From the NCBI GenBank assembly GCA_003225495.1, contig QIAJ01000059.1, positions 1 through 54,953 of the forward strand: a stretch of DNA of 54,953 nt. Reading direction: 5' to 3'. The DNA comes from Acidobacteriota bacterium (GTDB taxonomy: Bacteria > Acidobacteriota > Terriglobia > Terriglobales > Acidobacteriaceae). The position numbers and the translations under genes are program-made. The notes beneath the pieces are model-generated. The model saw only the letters and a program-made list of their open reading frames with translations, had not been told where the DNA came from and searched no databases. Positions 18,143 to 26,535 of this stretch are shown here, piece after piece (the stretch's first letter is position 1; each line of letters starts with the position of its first letter).

Positions 18143-18616
18143 TTAAGCGATACCCGCCGACGCTGCCGGTTGTGACGGTTCCGGCAGAATCATCTCCACC
18201 ACTTTGCTCTGCGCTCGCCGCTTCTTGCTGCTGACCGCGTGAGTGTAGATATTCATGGTGATATTGCTGTTGGCGTGGCGCATCAGCGATTGGACCGCCT
18301 TCACATCCTCGTCGTTTTCCGCTAACAAACTTGAGAATGTATGCCGGAACACGTGCCAGCTGATGTGCTTCGTGATCTTGGCCCGCTCTGCCGCCGGTCG
18401 GATGTAATTCCGCTCGATGGCTTCCGGCCAAGGTGGTTGGCGACCCTTCATGCGCTTACTGGCAAAAATCAAGTCCTGATCTCCGGCGTAAGGCGTTTCG
18501 GAACGCCAACGCAATAGATCAGCAATCATTTCGTCATCAAGCGGCATGACCTTTTCGCTCTCTTCCGTTTTAACTGGCCCCTGGCGTTGGAACACTCGCT
18601 TTTCGGCGCGCCCCAA
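18143..18616 (-). pseudogene. Tyrosine recombinase (integrase), C-terminal remnant
   Basis: The catalytic C-terminal half of a phage-type integrase survives. HXXR is in SWHVFRHTFSSLLAEN, the later His in LMRHANSNITMNIYTHAV, and Tyr is the nucleophile in IYTH. The N-terminal half and the first catalytic Arg are missing. Upstream of about 18600 the minus strand has a different integrase-like stretch (ITIDERYGRRDWGAPKSE) in another frame, so the start is a frameshift or a junction of two integrases. Its 3' end faces tRNA-Asp, the classic arrangement for a tRNA-integrated element. Non-functional as it stands. Confidence 0.82.
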
Positions 18617-18762
18617 TCGCGGCGACCGTACCTCTCGTCAATCGTAATGGACTCTTCGTGTGCCTTTTTGGGTTTCTCGCCTACATACTACTTTCATTCA
18701 TTGTGCGGAATGCGGACCTATCGGTGTTCCCGCACATTCACGGCGCGGTGATGGGCGGCTGG

Positions 18763-18955
18763 AGCAACCGGGACAGATATGAGGACGAACTGCTCGATGC
18801 GTACTTCTATGTTGAAGATGCAGACGCGCTTTATGCCGAGGCCGCCAACGGCGTAGAGTTCACGCGAGGACTTGCAAACATGCCATGGCACTCGCGAGAG
18901 TCTGTAGTGAAAGGATTGCGACGGCCCTCTGCTCGCCTTCGGTGCGAACTTGTAA
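18763..18955 (+). pseudogene. VOC/glyoxalase-family gene remnant with frameshift
   Basis: The translation shows the C-terminal half of a VOC (glyoxalase/bleomycin-resistance) domain: DAYFYVEDADALYAEA, then GVEFTRGLANMPWHSRE, then VVK. One extra G near 18913 breaks the frame; skipping it gives DCDGPLLAFGANL and a stop at 18953-18955, the normal end of this family. Sequence before about 18763 does not look like the N-terminal half. The gene is dead. The 1.2-kb stretch from 18082 to 19320 otherwise holds only the integrase remnant. Confidence 0.72.
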
Positions 18956-19320
18956 CTGGCTTCATCCCGTCCCTTAATCTGACTTTCAACATAATCACGC
19001 GATTCACCAGCTACGACTGGCTTCCGGCCTGACCCGATGGTCAATGCGTGGTAACGCAATTTTCGCCAACCGCAACACAGGTAGTCAGTATTCAAAGGGC
19101 TCTTTCCCGTACGAGCGTCAGGTGAATGAAATGTTAGGAATGGAATTTCCCTCGGAGCACCTCGATTCGATGTCTGAACCGCGGCAAATACAGTATGATT
19201 TCCCATTCGTACGGCTGAGAACGACCACTTCAAGCCACAAACGGCGGTCAGTTCTGCCTCAGCGAGTGCAACAGATCGATGGCTTCGAAGCGCCTCGGTC
19301 AAGAATGAAAGGAGACAATT

Positions 19321-20085
19321 ATGAAAATCGTAGTGATCGGCGGTACCGGACTCATCGGTTCAAAGCTTGTCAACAAGCTGCGTGAGCACGGACACGAAGC
19401 TGTAGCGGCAGCACCCAACACAGGAGTCAACACCGTCACGGGCCAAGGACTGGCCGAAGTGTTGAAAGGCGCCTCGGTAGTCGTCGACGTATCAAACTCT
19501 CCCTCGTGGGAGGACGCAGCAGTGCTGAAGTTCTTTGAGACATCGACCCGCAACCTTCTCAGCTATGAAGCGGCCGCAGGGGTCGGACATCACGTTGCGT
19601 TATCGGTTGTGGGCACGCAGCTGCTGGCCGAGAGTGGTTACTTCCGGGCCAAGATTGCTCAGGAGAAATTGATTAAAGAATCTTCCATCCCCTACTCCAT
19701 CGTGCATGCGACGCAGTTCTTCGAGTTCCTCAAGGGTCTGGCCGATATTTCCATGGTTGGCGATAAGGTGCATTTGTCTCCTGTGCTTTTCCAGCCGATG
19801 GCGGCCGACGATGTCGCGAGTGCCATAGGCAAGATTGCGGTAGGCCCGCCGGTAAACGGCATCGTCGAAATTGGAGGCCCGGAACAGTTTCGCGTGGATG
19901 AGCTAGTCCGGCGGCGCCTGGCCGCACTCAAGGATCCCCGCGAAGTTGTCGCTGATCCAAACGCCCGCTACTCTGGAGCGAAAATCAGCGAGAGAACATT
20001 GGTTCCAGGCAATGACGCACGGCTCGGCCAGACATCCTTCGAAACCTGGCTCACTCAGTCCGGAGGAACCACCCGGGCCGCGTAA
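19321..20085 (+). CDS. NAD(P)-binding SDR-family protein (NmrA-like)
   Basis: 254 residues. The Rossmann glycine motif sits at the start (VVIGGTGLIGSKLV), followed by DVSNSPSWED, and the later HVALSVVGT ... YFRAKIAQEKLIKESSIPYSIV block typical of atypical SDRs of the NmrA/NAD-binding group. Full length with AAAGGAGA ahead of ATG. It is the only clearly intact gene between 18.1 and 21.6 kb. Probably a redox sensor or oxidoreductase; the substrate is not evident. Confidence 0.85.
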   Translation: MKIVVIGGTGLIGSKLVNKLREHGHEAVAAAPNTGVNTVTGQGLAEVLKGASVVVDVSNSPSWEDAAVLKFFETSTRNLLSYEAAAGVGHHVALSVVGTQLLAESGYFRAKIAQEKLIKESSIPYSIVHATQFFEFLKGLADISMVGDKVHLSPVLFQPMAADDVASAIGKIAVGPPVNGIVEIGGPEQFRVDELVRRRLAALKDPREVVADPNARYSGAKISERTLVPGNDARLGQTSFETWLTQSGGTTRAA

Positions 20086-20121
20086 ACAGTAACGGAAAGA
20101 AATGACAAGGAGGTAGCAGTC

Positions 20122-20354
20122 ATGGACGACGTAACTGACATCGTCGCCGCGGACACACCGGTGACCGGTCCGTCGAACGTCGCCTACGCACGACGAAGAT
20201 TGCGCAACTGGCCTTCACTTTGTACGAGTCATGAGGCCGACAGCATGGCCATTACATCGAAGATGGGCAGCGTGCCGAACAGGAACTCGTGCGGCACACA
20301 CGTAACTGCGGAGCAGGAACAAAAACATACGACGCGATGGCGTCGGTCAAGTGA
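20122..20354 (+). pseudogene. DUF2934-type small gene, frameshifted and with internal stop
   Basis: A strong AAGGAGG ribosome site precedes ATG 20122 (MDDVTDIVAADTPV). After about 24 codons the recognisable protein moves to the +1 frame: KIAQLAFTLYES, then TGA at 20232-20234 (CGA to TGA would explain it), then GRQHGHYIEDGQRAEQELVRH. That helical pattern with the D/E..RAEQEL ending matches the DUF2934 family common in Acidobacteria. Two independent lesions indicate a pseudogene. Confidence 0.6.
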
Positions 20355-20365
20355 AAGGTGAAATT

Positions 20366-20755
20366 ATGACATTCACATAACTAATTTTGGCGCTGGTATG
20401 TCTCATGTCCGGCACGCTGGTAGCACAGGAGGCTAAGGTAACGGAACTCCTATCGAAGGACCTGACAAACCTTCCAGGCAAAGAGGGTCTAATGATTACC
20501 GTGGAATATCCGCCGGGCAGTACAGACCCTATTCATCGCCACAATGCACATGGGTTTATCTATGTACTGGAAGGCTCGATCGTGATGCAAGTGAGAGGCG
20601 GAAAAGAAGTGACTCTGAAGCCGGGTCAGACCTTCTATGAAGGCCCCGATGATGTTCACGTCGTTGGACGGAACGCAAGCAAAACCGAACCGGCGAAATT
20701 CGTCGTGTTCTTCGTGAAGGACAAAGGCGCTCCGCTGCTGGTGCCAGCAAACTAA
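20366..20755 (+). pseudogene. Exported cupin protein with in-frame stop at codon 5
   Basis: From ATG 20366 (after an AAAGGTG site) the frame reads MTFT, meets TAA at 20378-20380, then continues LILALVCLMSGTLVAQ, a full signal-peptide core, and a single-domain cupin. Cupin motif 1 is HRHNAHGFIYVLEGSIVM and motif 2 is LKPGQTFYEGPDDVHVVGRNA. A single change from AAA (Lys) would create the stop. Translation from the TTG at 20387 could still give a 122-residue product without the basic signal n-region. Otherwise undamaged, so the lesion may be recent. Confidence 0.72.
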
Positions 20756-21019
20756 ACCACCACTGGAATGCGAAGGCTTAAGCCCTCTGGTCGGCAGGTA
20801 GAGCTTGGCAGATCTATATAGGGCTCCCCTGTTAAAACCCCTCAATGATACTCGAAGCGCTCGACGCACGCGCCAACACTTCTACTGCAGATCTTAAGAA
20901 CACGCTCTTTCGGGGCGGTGAAAGCGATGGCACAGATGACGTCCCGCGTATCGCTAGAATGGACAACGTATGATCTCAGTTGTCACTTTCGGCGTCGGCG
21001 GTTTGATAAGAGACCTCGC

Positions 21020-21371
21020 TCAAGCGGGCCAGGAAGTTGGAACTGAGCCAGGTCTAACTGAAATCTTATTGACCTTGTCGTATACATGTGGGCTCCGCGA
21101 CGGCTTCAAATACAGCATTGCTTTCCATGTCTGAGTGCCCGAGCCACTGCTGAACCGTGCGCAGATCAACCCCCGCCCAGAGGCACCGAGTGGCGAAGGT
21201 AGCTCTAAACTTGTGCAGCAAGAAATTCTCATTCTCCAGCTTCGCGCGCTCAGCGATAGCTTTCACACAGTCGAGAAAATCCAGCTTCGGATTACACCAG
21301 CAGTCGGGAACACCAGACTACACCGCTTGTCGGACTTCGCCTTCCACGCCTTCAGACTCTCCCTGAACTGA
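21020..21371 (-). pseudogene. Second tyrosine recombinase remnant with frameshifts
   Basis: Minus-strand pieces in successive frames join into one integrase C-terminus: FRESLKAWKAKSDKRCSLVFP, then NPKLDFLDCVKAIAERAKLE with HKFRATFATRCLWAGVDLRTVQQWLGHSDMES, then LYLKPSRSPHVYDKVNKIS. Two frame breaks are needed (around 21300 and 21120). It keeps the catalytic HXXR and the GHSD signature but cannot be expressed whole. It is a different family from the integrase at 18143. Confidence 0.72.
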
Positions 21372-21692
21372 AGAATCAGATCGGGCTGCGTCGCTTGCGT
21401 TTACGACGCATGAAGTCGTTCGCGAGCAGTTCTTTCTGGCAGCGGCAGCGCAGAACATCAAGCGATTGGTGCGCTTCCTCAGTCAACCACCAGCCCCAAC
21501 GGTTCTCGCCACACAGAAAAGGGAAGAATGACTCGGCACCACCCACACGCCCAGCATAAGGTCGCTCCAAACATAGAGTTTTTCAACAGCCACGCCTGTT
21601 AACAACAACTGTGTCTAATCTGAGCTGGGAATGATCCAGAACTCGCCGCCCCGGACAACCTGCGGAGTTTGGACCGGTACAAGTTGCAGTTG
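21372..21692. other. Unassigned stretch beside integrase remnant
   Basis: A minus-strand ORF at 21376-21570 ends in a very basic tail (RRKRKRR) and contains GENRWGWWLTEEAHQSL. It may be another mobile-element fragment but I do not recognise it. Nothing else is supported here, nor in 20756-21019. Confidence 0.3.
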
Positions 21693-22982
21693 TCAAGGTT
21701 CAACCAGGCTCGCCTCGGGATCAACTAGCAGCCAAGCAACAGCGCCCACGACGCACAAGGCTGCCGCAAGCAGGAAAGACGCGGTCCATCCGAATCGAGC
21801 GGCTACGAATGGCGTAAGCGTTGCGGTAACGAATCCACCGAGTTGCCCTCCCGTGTTCATGAATCCAGAAACGAATCCTGACGATGGCCCGGCTATTCCT
21901 GCCGTTACTGACCAAAAGGAACTCTGTGACAAATAGAGGGCGCCCGCGCCTCCGGCAAGCACAACACTAGCTACACGCGCATTGCTCACTTGCGCGCCAA
22001 ACGCTATGAAGGCCGCCGCGAGTCCGATGCCAAGCACAGCGACTCCGCAACGGCCCAGCCGTGGACCTCTCCATTTGGTAAGGCGATCGCTGATAAGGCC
22101 GCCAAGAGGACACGTCACCGCCATGGCGAGAAACGGAAGCATCGCATAGAACGCGCTTGCTTTGAGGTTGAGGCCCCTCACGGTGGCAAGATATCTGTAA
22201 AACCAGCTAAAGAAAATCCAGGCAACATAGCCAAAGCAGAAATAGCTGATCGTGACAGCCCATACATCCTTGCTTCGGAGAACTCTGGACCAAGGGATCA
22301 AAGGCGATTCCGATTTTCGATTGAAAGAACTCGGCACCGTCAACCCAGTGTGGATTTGTTCGAGTTCGGCCTTGCTGACCCTGCCGTGTTCCTGTGGCGT
22401 ATCGCGGGCGGCGACGAACCAGACGGCGCCTGCGAGACAGCCCAGGATGGAACACACCCAAAACGATCCGCGCCATCCGTAATAAAAGATCAAGTATGAG
22501 ATCAGCGGCGGAGTGAAGCCGGCGCCTACTCCAACGCCCGCAAAAATCAGCCCGTTCGCGATGCCTCTCTCCTGCACAGGAAACCAGCGCGCAACAAAAT
22601 GGTTCGACGCAGGGTAAACAACGGCCTCCCCGGCACCGAGCAGGAAGCGGACCGAAATAAAGAGCAGAAGAGCGTGGCCGACCTGAGACGGGACGGCTGC
22701 TGTAAGAGCGGTAAAGATCCCCCACCAAAGAACGCCTGCCGCCAAAACTCTGCGAGAACCGAAGCGATCAGCGAGCATTCCACCGATAGTCTGAAATATG
22801 GCGTAGCCAGCCAGAAGCGCGCTGAAAATGTAGCCGAGTTGGATGTTATTGAAACCGTATTGTTCGACAATCGAGTTGCTGGCGATGGAAATGTTGACCC
22901 GATCCAAAAAGGAGACTGCGCTCAGAACAAAGAGCCAGAAGATCAGGAACCATCGCACATGACTCGATCGCGTTGCAGTCAT
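21693..22982 (-). CDS. MFS transporter, anion:cation symporter (ACS) type
   Basis: 429 residues, twelve predicted helices. Sequence traits match the ACS family, which carries sugar acids such as hexuronates, galactonate and glucarate: an N-terminal WFLIFWLFVLSAVSFLDRVNISIA, the MFS motif A region GGMLADRFGSRRVLA, and RFLLGAGEAVVYPASNHFVARWFP. It starts only 9 bases after the SelA-like gene stop, at the end of the minus-strand run beginning near 28233. This suggests it imports an acidic product of that run; the substrate is inferred, not read. Confidence 0.86.
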   Translation of the reverse strand: MTATRSSHVRWFLIFWLFVLSAVSFLDRVNISIASNSIVEQYGFNNIQLGYIFSALLAGYAIFQTIGGMLADRFGSRRVLAAGVLWWGIFTALTAAVPSQVGHALLLFISVRFLLGAGEAVVYPASNHFVARWFPVQERGIANGLIFAGVGVGAGFTPPLISYLIFYYGWRGSFWVCSILGCLAGAVWFVAARDTPQEHGRVSKAELEQIHTGLTVPSSFNRKSESPLIPWSRVLRSKDVWAVTISYFCFGYVAWIFFSWFYRYLATVRGLNLKASAFYAMLPFLAMAVTCPLGGLISDRLTKWRGPRLGRCGVAVLGIGLAAAFIAFGAQVSNARVASVVLAGGAGALYLSQSSFWSVTAGIAGPSSGFVSGFMNTGGQLGGFVTATLTPFVAARFGWTASFLLAAALCVVGAVAWLLVDPEASLVEP

Positions 22983-22991
22983 GAATAATCC

Positions 22992-24254
22992 TCAGGCCGC
23001 GTGGTCGCGGAAGAGCTTCACGAGCTGTTCGGACACGATCGTGTCTTCGCCGGGCTGAAGCATGAACGAGCTCATCGTCAAGCCGGGCCGGCCTTCTCCG
23101 CTGCCGATTACTATCGATGGCTTCGTTCCTCTCAGCCACTTTGACGCTTCTTTCGGGGTAACGTGGACGCGAGTTTCGTCCCAGGTAATGTGCAGGTGTG
23201 GTACGTGATTCGCGATATCCGGAGTAAAAAAAGATGTGCTAACGCCCGGGACTTTTTTGACTTGACTCGCAATACTATCGAGCCTCATCTGCCACTCCCG
23301 GGAGAGCGCGTCATGGTCTTCGTTCAGGTAAAGCTCCAGCGCCTTGACCATCCCGACGATTTCTTCCTTGCCTACCTTCTGGCTCCGCCCAATCGTATCC
23401 TCGTGCGGACTGTTGTTAAGCAGTGCGTTGGCGACAAGGTCTGTTCGTCCGATGAGAAGTCCGGCACATTGTGGACCGCGTATGGCCTTTCCACCGCTGA
23501 ACGTTACCAGGTCGTAGCCCATCACGGTGTAGTCCCACAAATGCGAAACAGGAGGAGTATCGGCGGCCGCATCATTCATGCAAGGCAAGTTGTACTGTTT
23601 GGCGAGCTTCGGCCACTCGTCCACTTTGATCTGACCGTCGGCGTTGGCGAAGTTCGTGAAGTGCATCATCGCCGTGCGCTCGTTGACCGCCCGGCGCAAC
23701 TGCTCGCGAGTTTCAATCTCGACGAGCCTTACACCGGTCGTCCGCAACTGATGGTCGAATGGATTGCGATGCGATTTCTGGATGATCACTTCCGACTTCA
23801 TACCGGTGAGATCGGGCAATTGACGGATCAAAGCCTCGTTGTCGCCGGTGAGGATGCCGGCCAAACCCGACTGAATGGCTGCGGCAGCACCCGAGGTTAC
23901 CAGCGCGGTGAAGCCATCCGGCAACTTGAGCATTTGGGCAATGCGCTTACCTGCGGCAACTTCGAGTTCCGGCATGCTGACGAAATGACGCCCGGCCTGA
24001 AGCATCACCGCTTCGAGTTCAGGGTGGGGTAGGGATCCGCCGAGCATGGTCATGGTCCCTTCGCAGTTAATCACGGTGGCAACGCCGAGCTCGTCGTAGA
24101 CGTTTCCAGACTGACCCAAACCACTGACGGTCGCGCTTGCGGGCGACGATGCACGTGCCCACCCAAATGACTTGCCTACCGTCGCAAGCAGGCCGGCAAT
24201 CGCCGCCCCGCTGCCTAGGAAACCCCGGCGATTCCATTTCGAACTTGGCTGCAT
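22992..24254 (-). CDS. Tat-exported SelA-like PLP enzyme (ammonia-lyase/dehydratase type)
   Basis: 420 residues. The twin-arginine signal (NRRGFLGSGAAIAGLLATVG) is followed by a fold-type I PLP domain of the SelA/D-glucosaminate-6-phosphate ammonia-lyase group: ELGVATVINCEGTMTMLGGS, ALVTSGAAAAIQSGLAGI, NDAAAD (PLP Asp region) and the lysine motif FSGGKAIRGPQCAGLL. It is not a true selenocysteine synthase because that enzyme is cytosolic and tRNA-binding. Export of the folded, PLP-loaded enzyme by Tat is the logical reading. It is preceded by an exported RidA gene and followed by a sugar-acid-type carrier. Paralogue at 38523. Confidence 0.85.
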   Translation of the reverse strand: MQPSSKWNRRGFLGSGAAIAGLLATVGKSFGWARASSPASATVSGLGQSGNVYDELGVATVINCEGTMTMLGGSLPHPELEAVMLQAGRHFVSMPELEVAAGKRIAQMLKLPDGFTALVTSGAAAAIQSGLAGILTGDNEALIRQLPDLTGMKSEVIIQKSHRNPFDHQLRTTGVRLVEIETREQLRRAVNERTAMMHFTNFANADGQIKVDEWPKLAKQYNLPCMNDAAADTPPVSHLWDYTVMGYDLVTFSGGKAIRGPQCAGLLIGRTDLVANALLNNSPHEDTIGRSQKVGKEEIVGMVKALELYLNEDHDALSREWQMRLDSIASQVKKVPGVSTSFFTPDIANHVPHLHITWDETRVHVTPKEASKWLRGTKPSIVIGSGEGRPGLTMSSFMLQPGEDTIVSEQLVKLFRDHAA

Positions 24255-24296
24255 AAGCGCCGCTCCTCAGCTAGATTTATTTTCGGGCTACTCTGA

Positions 24297-24806
24297 CTAC
24301 TTCCGGACTACAGCAGCTATGCAGTTGATTTCGAGCAGCGACTTCCCGGGGACTCCGGCGACCGACACGGTTGTGCGGGCGGGACCTCCGTGGGGGAAAT
24401 AGGTTTTGAAAACCTTGTTCATGCCGTCATAAAAATCCAGGTTCCCAAGATAGACGGTCAGCTGGAGAATGCTATCCATGCTGCCACCGCCAGCTTCAAC
24501 CAGTTTCTTAACGTTATTCATCACTTTTGTTGTGTGGCTGGTTATGTCTGCGCCTTGTACATCGCCGGCATCGTTCGCGCCTTGGCCGGAAATGTAGATC
24601 AGGCCGTTGTGTACAATCAGCGACGTGATCATCTGGGTGCCGTCGGCGGGCTTACCGTCGTAGTTTAGCTTCTGGACGCCTGTGTCTTGCGCGGGGGAGG
24701 TTTGGGCGGCAGCGGTCTTTCCCAACACGGCTGCGCCGATGCCCAAGGTGGACAACATGGAAGCAAATTTCGTAGCGAAGTTTCGGCGGGTAACGGCTGA
24801 TTTCAC
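24297..24806 (-). CDS. Exported RidA-family protein
   Basis: 169 residues: an export signal with a Tat-like start (TRRNFATKFASMLSTLG, Ala-rich cut near TAAAQ), then one YjgF/YER057c/UK114 domain of about 120 residues (YISGQGANDAGDVQG ... VMNNVKKLVEAGGGSMDSILQLTVYLGNLDFYDGMN). The substrate-binding Arg is kept in GGPARTTVSV; the following Glu of E. coli RidA appears as Asn (LLEINCIAAV). Classic RidA hydrolyses enamine/imine products of PLP lyases, matching the SelA-like gene 42 bases downstream. GTG start with GAGGAGG ahead. Confidence 0.87.
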   Translation of the reverse strand: MKSAVTRRNFATKFASMLSTLGIGAAVLGKTAAAQTSPAQDTGVQKLNYDGKPADGTQMITSLIVHNGLIYISGQGANDAGDVQGADITSHTTKVMNNVKKLVEAGGGSMDSILQLTVYLGNLDFYDGMNKVFKTYFPHGGPARTTVSVAGVPGKSLLEINCIAAVVRK

Positions 24807-24857
24807 AATTCCTCCTCGATAGACAGAATCAGAGATTACGGATCAACAACCGCTGAT

Positions 24858-26471
24858 TTAGGGCAATGCAAAACAAAAAATGTCGCTTCCAGCAGCAATC
24901 GCAACATACTGTTTGCCTGCCACGGCATAGGTTATCGGCGAAGCGCTGAATTCCTGCCCGGTATTGAAGTGCCATATGGGCTTTCCGCTCCGGGCGTCCA
25001 CTGCCTCAAATGAGCCGTCATCGTCGCCGAAAAACACCAGGCCTCCGGCGGTGCTCAGCGTTCCACCTGAAGAATGGCCTGAGCCAACCTGAGGATACTT
25101 CCATGCAAACGACTCGGTCTCGAGGTTGTACGCAATGAGAAACTTCTTCCCGCTTTCGCCTGGAATGTGTTTTACGCCAGTCGAGTAGTAAGTCTCGCCT
25201 TCCTGGAATTGCTGCGGTTCGGACTTGGAGAAAAACGTTTGACACTCTTCGAGCGCCAGGAAGTACATGGAATGTGTGGACTCATTGTAAGAAGGCGCGT
25301 ACCAGTTCGTTGCCCCGGCATACCCAGGACAGACGCGGGATCCAGCGACCGTAGGTTTTACCTCGGCGCGGATGGGTCGCCCCTGACCGTCAATGCCCTT
25401 GGCCCAATTCAACTTCTCCACGAAAGGCACGGCTGACAGGAATTTTCCATTCGTGCGATCAAGAACGTAGAGGTATCCGTTGCGGTTGGCCTGAACCAGC
25501 AATTTGCGTTGCTCCCCTTTATATCTGGCGTCCGTAAGGATCGGGGTCTCGACAGCGTCGTAATCGAACAAGTCGTGCGGACTGAACTGGAAATACCATT
25601 TGAGCTTCCCAGTATCGGGATCGAGTGCCAACACACAGTCGGTGTAGAGATCGTCGCCGGGCCGAACGCTGCCTTCAAAATCCGGCGCTGGATTGCTCGT
25701 TCCCCAATAGATCGTGTTCAACTCAGGATCGTAAGTACCCGGCATCCAGGTAGTTCCGCCACCGCGAAGATACAATTCGCCGGGCCAGCTGTCCGATCCG
25801 AATTCTCCGGACGCGGGGATTGTCCAGAAACGCCAGGCGAGTTTGCCGGTCATGGCGTCATAGGCAGCCACAAACCCGCGCACGCCATCGTCGCCGCCGG
25901 ACGTTCCGACAATCACTTTGTCTTTCACAACCAAGGGCGCGCTGGTCGCGCCATAATTCTTGTTCCAATCGGCGTACGGGACATCCCAAATCAAACTGCC
26001 AGAACGAGCATCTATGCACAGCAGATGAGCGTTATCGGTCTCCATGTAGATCCGGTCACGCCAGACGGCGACCCCACGAGTCACGTGTTGTGCGGCATCG
26101 TCGATCAAGCCTTCTGAAATCGGCCACGGATGATGCCAAACCAAGCGGCCAGTACGGGCATCGAGCGCGAATGCGTCGTTTGCCGCCGTTACGAACATCA
26201 CTCCATTCACCACAACCGCAGTGACCACGAGACGCTTCGAGTTGCGCACGTGAAAAACCCACTGAGCGCGCAACTGCCCGACATTGCCGGTTCCAATCTC
26301 GGAAAGTCCGCTGTAACGCCGTCCGCTGTAATCGCCGTGGTAGGTCAGCCAATTCGCAGCTGGAGGAGCCGTCTCCAGATCGGACGTTCGCACGTCAATC
26401 TTGCCCGCGACTTGCTCCGCTTCGCTTGCGAGTGCGAAGGCCGTCGACGCCGCGAAAAGGACTCCAATCAT
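24858..26471 (-). CDS. Secreted PQQ-dependent (quinoprotein) dehydrogenase
   Basis: About 537 residues, an eight-bladed beta-propeller of the quinoprotein alcohol dehydrogenase type. Tryptophan-docking motifs recur (NDAFALDARTGRLVWH, DARSGSLIWDVPY, DPDTGKLKWYFQF). Active-site region: HDLFDYDAVETPIL. No cytochrome domain is fused, and the vicinal Cys pair of classic alcohol dehydrogenases is absent (QHVTRGVAVW at that place). The signal peptide begins near ATG 26471; the frame is open to a TTG at 26543, which would add a basic n-region and overlap iclR. The di-heme cytochrome at 28923 could accept its electrons. Confidence 0.87.
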   Translation of the reverse strand: MIGVLFAASTAFALASEAEQVAGKIDVRTSDLETAPPAANWLTYHGDYSGRRYSGLSEIGTGNVGQLRAQWVFHVRNSKRLVVTAVVVNGVMFVTAANDAFALDARTGRLVWHHPWPISEGLIDDAAQHVTRGVAVWRDRIYMETDNAHLLCIDARSGSLIWDVPYADWNKNYGATSAPLVVKDKVIVGTSGGDDGVRGFVAAYDAMTGKLAWRFWTIPASGEFGSDSWPGELYLRGGGTTWMPGTYDPELNTIYWGTSNPAPDFEGSVRPGDDLYTDCVLALDPDTGKLKWYFQFSPHDLFDYDAVETPILTDARYKGEQRKLLVQANRNGYLYVLDRTNGKFLSAVPFVEKLNWAKGIDGQGRPIRAEVKPTVAGSRVCPGYAGATNWYAPSYNESTHSMYFLALEECQTFFSKSEPQQFQEGETYYSTGVKHIPGESGKKFLIAYNLETESFAWKYPQVGSGHSSGGTLSTAGGLVFFGDDDGSFEAVDARSGKPIWHFNTGQEFSASPITYAVAGKQYVAIAAGSDIFCFALP

Positions 26472-26535
26472 GAGAGACTTCCGGAAAATTTCCGTGCGCT
26501 GCCGGTCGAACCTGACGCGCTGGACTGAGCGGCAT

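Noticed and set aside
17792..18431. Minus-strand ORFs across tRNA-Asp translating to TTRLELATSAVTGQ and DETRTRDLCRDRAA
   Set aside because: These are well-known false peptides made by reading the antisense of tRNA genes; the tRNA-Asp explains them.
18718..19302. 194-residue minus-strand ORF overlapping the VOC remnant
   Set aside because: No family-like sequence, no ribosome site, and it is antisense to a recognisable VOC fragment.
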